Assembly: GCA_963921935.1 (NCBI GenBank) | Contig: OY998181.1 | Span: 140,887,423-140,951,422 of the forward strand | Length of the DNA: 64,000 nucleotides | Origin: Galeruca laticollis | Taxonomy: Eukaryota; Arthropoda; Insecta; Coleoptera; Chrysomelidae | Direction: 5' to 3' | Part shown: in pieces, positions 57,377-64,000 of the stretch | Layout: each line of letters begins with the position of its first letter | Numbering within the stretch: the first letter of the stretch is position 1 | Program-made: the position numbers and the translations under genes | The notes under the pieces: generated by a model | The model's input: only the letters and a program-made list of their open reading frames with translations | Database searches by the model: none | Told to the model about the DNA's origin: nothing

Positions 57377-57485
57377 TTTAAACCCAATTTTAGAGAATCA
57401 AAATACAGAAAAATCACAACTCACCTCTAATATTACAAAACAACCTCTTAAAGAATTGTCACTTATATTTCGAAAACTATTAAAA
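57377..57485. repeat. ~110-bp direct repeat (copy 2)
   Basis: Partner of 55,829-55,940, same orientation, about 1.55 kb apart. Confidence 0.75.
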
Positions 57486-57587
57486 CCATTAATGATTATA
57501 TTTATTATATAGTAACATAGGATAAATATTGTATTTAGAGGTGAAGATGTTTTAAAATTGACGTGAAGTGTGAAATAATAATAAATA

Positions 57588-58958
57588 TTAAATATGGGTA
57601 AACTTCTGCAGTTTTTTATTTTTTGTAAGGGGTATACTCTCTTTCATTTTTAAAACTTTTCTTTTACACCACCAAGGTATACCTATTTTCCATATTCCTT
57701 TTATAATGGAATTTTTAACTAGGTCCATATGAAGTGGACATTGTATAAAAGAGAAGTCTAGAGTATGATTCAAATGGTTTTCAATCTCTTTTGAAATATT
57801 TGGAATATTGCAATGGGATTCCAGAAAATCTTCCAACAAAGTTATACCAGTACCTACTGTAATCACTGGTTGTTCCGCAGGATAAATTAAACGCTCTTCA
57901 TCGCCATCCCATTCTTTAAAACTTATAAATAAGTTATGGGGTTCATCAGAGCTCGACAATAAATTTTTTTTACAAATGGCACAATCAATTACCCTTAAAA
58001 TATATTTTATAATAAAGCCTCCAACATAAGCAACTGACATAGTTGCGACAGTACCAGAAGTGACTGCATTCGCTATGTCAGTTGTCAAGTCTTCAGCATT
58101 TACATTGTGAAAAACGTTACTGGCCGTACTAGTTTCACTGGAAGATTTTTTGGAATCTTGATCAATTGCTAAAAAAGTATTTAGGTTGGAAAGTAAAACC
58201 TCATCGTCTTCCTCACAATTTTTCCCTGATCCTAAATATACGAGTCCATTTAAAATTTGAGTTTTTAAACTCCCCACAAACTGGATAGTCGTGGGATTAT
58301 CGTTATTGCCCAAACCGGATCTAATACCTCCAAACAGATTTTCCATTGCATCTTGGTTGAGGGTTCTGGGTTTAAGTGAATCAAATTTTTTTTCGTTGTG
58401 AAGGAACTTCCATAATTCTTTGACTGCGCGTATTGTGGTCAACCAACCAATCTGAGATGGTGGTTTGTTTTTAAGTAAACCTTTTTTTGAGTATCTTATA
58501 AATCGCCACCTTCTGACCATTTTAAAAGCCTTGTCCCAATATGCCAGGGGGGGGGAATCTTTGGTGATTTTACACTTTACTTCCTTTCCACTGGGTGGAA
58601 ACTTTGAACTGCCATTGAAACTGTCAAATAATTCATCCACTTGCTGGACAAACGTGGCGGTGGCAATTGACCTTTGTTCCAATTCACCTACAATATAAGT
58701 GAAAAGTTTAATATAGTTTGGGCAAAATAAAAACGGTTGTGCTTCATTCATAACAACTTAGTAAAATTTTAAGAATTCTTATGGTTGGCATGTGACTGTT
58801 TTATTTTGCATGAACCATATTTATTTTAGGGTTTATGCATGGTTTCCTACTATAACTAAGCCACAAACGTAACATATATTTATTGATAATAAAACCACAC
58901 ATATTTTTACATTATAAACTTGTTCTAGATGAACTGACTAACAAATTGTCGCACATGG

Positions 58959-59011
<53 letters not shown>

Positions 59012-59040
59012 CGAATAGTGCGTGACATATGAACAATAAG

Positions 59041-59103
<63 letters not shown>

Positions 59104-61368
59104 CCTCCTTCCTCCCTTTGACTTGCCATATTCAAACTGATTAAATAAATGTATCTAACTATACACATTAAAATGGACTACAAAATAAATTATGCTTACC
59201 CCTGGAAAGTAATGTGTACAAATACGCGGAGACAGTTCTGCTGAGAATTTGTGCAGCTAAGTTCACTTTCATTGAATATTTCATTTTAGGGTCCATATGA
59301 TGATTTTTGATTTTATGCATGGCCCTAAAAATTAATGGAGATTTGGAATCAATCTCATGTGCTTTTCTAATGTCATTAAATCTTGCTAGCATCACAGCAT
59401 TCTGACACGTGGGAACCTGAACATCAACATTATGTTTTCTAAATAATGATGCTGTGCATTTTAGAAGGTGAGGTGGGTCAAAAATAGTAAAAATTTTCTG
59501 ATCTCCAATCAATATGTAAGGAGTGATTACGGAAGAACCCAGTTGTTTTAACGCCTTAACATTTGTGGAACCGCAGTCATTTATTGTAGCAACAACAGTT
59601 AGCTTTGCAATGTCTCGACAAGCCTTAATCACTTCAACAATAATTTTTGCCAATTTGGTTCCAGTAACTGCTCCATTGGAAAAATAATAGGCAACAGGTT
59701 GCTTCCATGAATTTTTAATGCCTTTAACCATAAATACCAAGGCCTTGTTAGCCACTGCTTTAGAACCTTCTCCTATGTCATCAAAGCCTCTTATTTTGTC
59801 AGCATATGCATCATACTGAATATGCTCTTTAATATCCATTTCGTCCAGTACCATTACACAAAATCTATCATCATCCTCTTTAATGGACTTATTAATGTGC
59901 TGCAGTATGTGGACATTAATTCCACTATCAAATGGTATATGTCTTAGAAGTTCCAATAGAGTTTTTTTTGAAGGTAGAGCAACAATTTTTCGCAATAAGC
60001 TGTAACACTTCGGACCTCTCTTCAATAAAGCCAGAGCCAAAACTTTTTCCTCTATTGTCCACCTTCTCCCTTTAGGGACTTTCTTAGAACACCGAACTTG
60101 AGAAATTAAAAAGGTGGCCACTGTTGATGGTAAGTCCTGAAATAACTCTTTTACTACATTAGAGTCAGTAAGTTTTACGAGTTCCTTTAGATCATGGCCT
60201 CTACTTTTTGATATTTTTTTTAAATGCCTAATGTGGGCCTCTTTGCTCTCAATCAGCTTAATTAGTTTTAATTTACGAGGAGTTGCAGATAATCTGGAGA
60301 TATCTGGAATTCGTCTAAACACAGATCTTTTGGGTTTAGGAGTTACAGTAGATACCTCTCTACTGGGACCTGCTTCAACTTGCAACTGATCCTCTTTCTC
60401 GTCTGAAAATTAAATATTTTTAAACTTTCAAGTCATAGTCATTAAATATAAAAGAAAGCCACAGAATTTAAATGAAATGTTAGGAACAAAGACTACTGTT
60501 TCAAATAACAACTATTATATTCAGTAAAAAATAATAAGTTCTCTTCATCATATCATATTAGCCATTATTAGTGTTTTAAATGAAACTCACTGTTTCTATC
60601 TAATTCCACAATATAATCAAAAATGTTGAAAATTCTAAAATCAGATTCCACGAAGTAAGGGTCGACACAGTTAATTCCATATTAGCCATTATTTACATTT
60701 TATACGTATAAATATTTAAATATAAAAATTGATCAATTGTTAGCTTTTAATTTTGCAATTTCATCAACTTACATATGTTTATGTGTTTCTCTTCTAAATC
60801 TACACCAATAGGATCTGCTTCTACCATGGTGAACTTAATTGGTACGGCATGTGGTTTTAACTTCCAGGTAACAATATTGCTATAATCATTTCTATTAAAA
60901 TGATTACTACATATTCTGTAATTCCTCATGTCCATGTTAGGATAATTAACACCAAGACTTTCAAACCAAATTTTACACCTGAAAACATATAAAAATGTAT
61001 TTTTCAATACAATAGATGTTAACGTATAGTTTTTCACTCATAGCTTTTACCAACTAGTTAATATTTATACACACTAGTACAAGCTTCTTCTCATCCTTTC
61101 TATTATTTCTGAACGCAGAAAGAATATACACAGTTTTAGAGCGTTTATAACCAGATATCTTATATTCATGTTATTTCTATACCTATTAGGATATATTTTG
61201 TATATAAACAATCAATTCGATTGCAAAACATAATTTTAGTTTTATTAATTGTGAAGGACTCTTACTGAAGTTGTAGTTATTTACGTACCTGACAGTATTT
61301 TTGGGAAAGTAATGCATTTTCAGAACTTCCTGTTCATTGTTTCCACAAATTAAGCACATCGCACCCAT
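57588..61368 (-). CDS. P-element transposase (THAP9-like), 4 exons, intact
   Basis: Exons 61,289-61,368, 60,773-60,978, 59,200-60,402 and 57,588-58,687 join in phase to 862 residues plus stop, all with GT...AG introns. Exons 1-2 encode a THAP zinc finger (CLICGNNEQEVLKMHYFPK, RICSNHFNRNDY, LKPHAVPIKF) that binds element ends. Exon 3 has a helical segment, then the RNase H-like core with VMVLDEMDIKEHIQYD and VVATINDCGSTNVKALKQLG, and the FDPPHLLKCTASLFRKHN segment. Exon 4 has LNQDAMENLFGGIRSGLGNN with the catalytic Glu, an AYVGGFIIKYI segment and a CAICKKNL zinc ribbon half. Size and order match P-element/THAP9 proteins. No lesion is visible. It would cut and paste the element using GTP as cofactor, as known for Drosophila P. 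Confidence 0.93.
58962..59100. repeat. Two (TA)n microsatellites in transposase intron 3
   Basis: Runs of TA at about 58,962-59,002 and 59,043-59,100 are separated by about 40 bp of unique sequence. They are intronic and do not affect coding. Confidence 0.95.
60566..60690. repeat. R1 repeat fragment in transposase intron 2
   Basis: The block AAACTCACTGTTTCTATCTA (inverted relative to 44,383) and CAGATTCCACGAAGTAAGGG (same orientation as 39,795) lie next to each other, as in a foldback that lost its middle. Confidence 0.65.
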
Positions 61369-61431
61369 TGTTAGTTTTTCACTACTTAAGCAAGTAAATG
61401 TACAGACACTATATTTAACTAGAACTAAAAA

Positions 61432-61500
61432 ATAATGAATAAACTAGAAGTAAAGAATAATGAATAAACTAGAAGTAAAGAATAATGGATAAACTTAAGC
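61432..61500. repeat. Short tandem repeat, ~25 bp unit
   Basis: AATAATGAATAAACTAGAAG recurs about three times in the 5' region of the P element. Confidence 0.8.
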
Positions 61501-61973
61501 GTAAGGTAATAAACAAAACTCAAAATCACTGATCAAAATATCAAAACAAACCAATGCAAACATTTACATGGATGGAGGTTAGTGTGCTGTTGCCAAGTTT
61601 ATTCCTCTTCTCTGTGTAATTTCGTACTCTGTTGTTTAGTTATTCAGCCAGTTGTCACGTTTTAGATTCATTTTTCTATTTTGGATGTGGATTTTCTTGA
61701 AAACACTCCTTTTCTTATCGAGTCATATACATATTATGATTATTTTAGCAATACACTTTCATAAATAATGAAAAATTAATTTTCACAAAACTGCAATCAA
61801 AATTGCAACATCGTAGCGATATCAGCGCCCTCTACTTTATTCTTTGCTCTTACAGACAAAGAGAAACTTATTTCAAAGAATATATGACAAACAAGGACAA
61901 TGTATTGCTCTTAATAACTGTGCTATCGAACTAATTTGTCCATTGAAGTTACACGTCTCGTTTGTTGTCTCTG

Positions 61974-61981
61974 GCTGAAAC
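61974..61981. repeat. P-element target duplication GCTGAAAC (right)
   Basis: Identical partner of 55,213-55,220. Confidence 0.92.
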
Positions 61982-63600
61982 AGTGAAGAAAATTATTGAA
62001 CTGTGGTAAGACACTACTTCTTTGTAAATTAGATAGTATTCAAGTGTTTATTTAGATTTAAGGATTACTTACATGCTTGTTAATTGTTCATTCACTATTA
62101 TTTTTAAATCATCTTCATTTACTCATCCATAATTGGATTCGAAATTACATAACTTCCTCAGATTTTAAAATAAAATAACATAACCTAAATTTGCGTTACA
62201 ACAATGAGTAATTGTTATCTTTGCACCAGTCACAAATATTTCTTGTCTGGTATTTCCAAGCCAAATCATGATTCAAATTTATCATATGTAAATTCACCCA
62301 ATTTATGTCCTTTTATTATATTTTTATATGTGAAAATTATTAAACTGTTCACTAATTTGAGTTCGACGCTTATTTAAATTGTCCTTAAAATATTCTGCGG
62401 AAAAACAAAGGCCTTACTCAGAACCCTGTTTGTTTACAAATTAATAATAAAAAGAATTATCATTTTCAATTCAGTATAACAGTCCATGCCATCTATTGAG
62501 CTATAGCCGAGGTAAGTACTAAAGCAAGATCCAAAGTATTATACGAGGTAAATCGAATTATCATATAATAAAAAACTTATTAATCTTATAAAAGAACATA
62601 GAAATATAATTACAACTAATAGATCATCATGAAATAATATTATAAACTTTACTGTGGACTAAATATTTATTATAATATTATATCAATGAAAAATAAAAAT
62701 CCCAACGGCACAAAACCAATTGGACGGCTTATTTCAGTAAAGTTTTTGCATCAGCTTCAAAACAAAAAATTAATAAATAATAAACATGTTCTTAAATAAA
62801 TGTTTTCATGTACGTTTTAGAGAAATGTGTTTCATACAAAAGTTGTAGAACGTATTAAGTTCTAAATAAAATCTCAGTAACTTTTTTGCGTTAGATCAAA
62901 AATAAGAAATACGATTTTTTTTAAATTTTGACAGACAGCAATTTTGTTTCTACTGGACTGATTTGGCCCGTTAACGAACTCATCCACGATTTTGACCAAA
63001 CCAATTTTTGTAGCGAGTTTGGTAAGACTATAAACCTTATAACTTATATACAAATTCAAAACTTATTTACACGTACACTATAATGTCTATAGATACACAT
63101 TTCGTTAAATAGACAAACTGTATAATAATAAAGTTTTGCATTATTTGTTCAATACTTGAATAAAGTCAATAGAATTATCAATCCTCGCATATGTGAATCC
63201 CATGTTAATATAAAATTTATTATACGTACAATCGTTAATTGTAAATCATAGATTTAATGAAACATCCACAGACTATAAAGATAATAATATGAATAACATA
63301 TTATATTTGTTGATTAGATGAGAAAAATAAATGAGAATATAATTTGTTCTTATACCATTCAATCACATGTTCGATTCACATATACGCAGATATTGTTCTA
63401 GAATATACCATCGTCTTCAATAATATCACAAATGAATACATTAATTAATTATTATATATATAGTAAAATCTTCAATGGATAGATTAATAATATAAAACAA
63501 TTCATAAACGATTAAAATAATTTAATACTGACTAATATAACTTTTAAACATAGAAGGATTCTTTATACTTACTATATCGGAGACGAAATAGAAGCAAATG
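61982..63600. other. AT-rich stretch
   Basis: No gene, repeat array or element end is supported here. Confidence 0.5.
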
Positions 63601-63824
63601 AGACAGTGTAACGTATATATGCTGTAGTCTTTTTACCAGCCGACTGTCTCACTTGTAAGAATAATTAAGACAAAGTGAGCTGAGATGAAGTAAGATACAT
63701 TGAGGCAAATTTATATCTAAAGAGAATGCATGACAGTCACAGATCTCAGATCACAATTATATAACCTCTAACGTTTATACACAGAAAACGTTCATATTTA
63801 GTGACTTTTTATTTTCAACAGACA

Positions 63825-64000
63825 ATGGTTCCTGAAAGTGCCATACATGTTTTTGTAGTAAGTATACCTTACATTTTAATAAACCCTTTTTTTCTCGAGA
63901 GTAATTTCGATCTAAATTATAGAATTATGTTTGTGATGAAGATTCAGATCTTGAGTGGTGGCTATCAAGCAGTTCTTCTGATGAACGAGAACCTGAAGAA
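63825..64000 (+). CDS. Start of an unidentified spliced gene (cut by window edge)
   Basis: An acceptor-like TTTTCAACAG precedes an 11-codon exon, MVPESAIHVFV (63,825-63,857), followed by GTAAGT. A second acceptor (TTATAG at 63,922) opens an exon that continues in phase as NYVCDEDSDLEWWLSSSSSD and more acidic residues to the last base. Two matching splice sites and phase agreement support a real gene, though AT-rich DNA yields such patterns by chance. A possible upstream non-coding exon with donor CTTGTAAGA lies at about 63,652. The acidic, Ser-rich start is not diagnostic; host genes and transposases both show it. Confidence 0.45.
   Translation, partial: MVPESAIHVFVVSIPYILINPFFLESNFDLNYRIMFVMKIQILSGGYQAVLLMNENLK

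Larger units (their letters stand above)
55221..61973 (-). mobile_element. Complete P element (THAP-type transposase)
   Basis: Ends are inverted repeats starting CAGAGACAACACACGAGACG on the left and CAGAGACAACAAACGAGACG on the right, 27 bp with one mismatch. A related inner TTAGTTCG box follows. Perfect 8-bp duplications flank it. The single gene is on the minus strand with its 5' end at the right. Total length is 6,753 bp; about 1.5 kb of the left third is a nested Gypsy remnant with flanking direct repeats, and the last intron holds TA microsatellites. Confidence 0.93.

Overview
The window is repeat-rich, AT-rich DNA that looks like an insect nuclear genome, most like hemipteran or beetle intergenic DNA, although the species cannot be fixed from sequence alone. 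The evidence is spliceosomal introns with GT...AG borders and a typical arthropod set of elements: Jockey-type non-LTR retrotransposons, Penelope-like elements, mariner, Tigger/pogo, PIF/Harbinger, CACTA/EnSpm, a P element and Ty3/Gypsy remnants. No ordinary host housekeeping gene is visible. The only candidate host-type gene is cut by the right edge, at 63,825-64,000.

Layout. 1-870: Penelope-like remnant (-). 1,571-8,225: a ~150-180 bp satellite array, split at 1,948-7,658 by a 5.7-kb DNA transposon with ~315-bp terminal inverted repeats (TIRs) and a 6-bp target duplication. It encodes one broken protein that joins a transposase-like part to an XPG/FEN-type nuclease and a Cys-rich tail, and I cannot place it in a named superfamily. 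8.2-12.1 kb: AT-rich DNA with a foldback element. 12.1-17.1 kb: near full-length Jockey-type element (-) with a lost catalytic Asp. 17.1-22.7 kb: an unknown ORF, a tyrosine-recombinase-like gene split by a non-LTR insertion with 8-bp target-site duplications (TSDs), and a CACTA transposase remnant. 22.7-26.5 kb: chimeric Jockey element (-). 27.2-28.2 kb: dead mariner. 29.3-30.7 kb: second Penelope-like element. 30,729-32,926: Tigger. 34.7-37.6 kb: damaged PIF/Harbinger. 38.4-41.8 kb: PIF/Harbinger with two intact, spliced, convergent genes.

42.9-54.1 kb is the least conventional stretch. It has a TATA/first-exon unit, 244-bp tandem repeats running into the 3' end of a broken dUTPase gene, then two families of long tandem repeats (613 bp and 465 bp). 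Each of these repeats carries the same TATA box and a downstream GTAAGT splice donor. All of these point at an intact, intron-bearing, protein-primed-type DNA polymerase B gene (1,293 codons, every exonuclease and polymerase motif present). Directly 3' of it is a 1.1-kb block with eight copies of a TGCC-N5-GGCA dyad. A captured viral or selfish replicon is the simplest reading, but that is inference.

55,221-61,973 is a complete P element: 27-bp TIRs, an identical 8-bp target duplication GCTGAAAC, and a four-exon THAP transposase that closes in frame at 862 aa. It carries a Gypsy gag remnant and TA microsatellites. The last 2 kb are AT-rich and end in the first coding exons of an unidentified gene.
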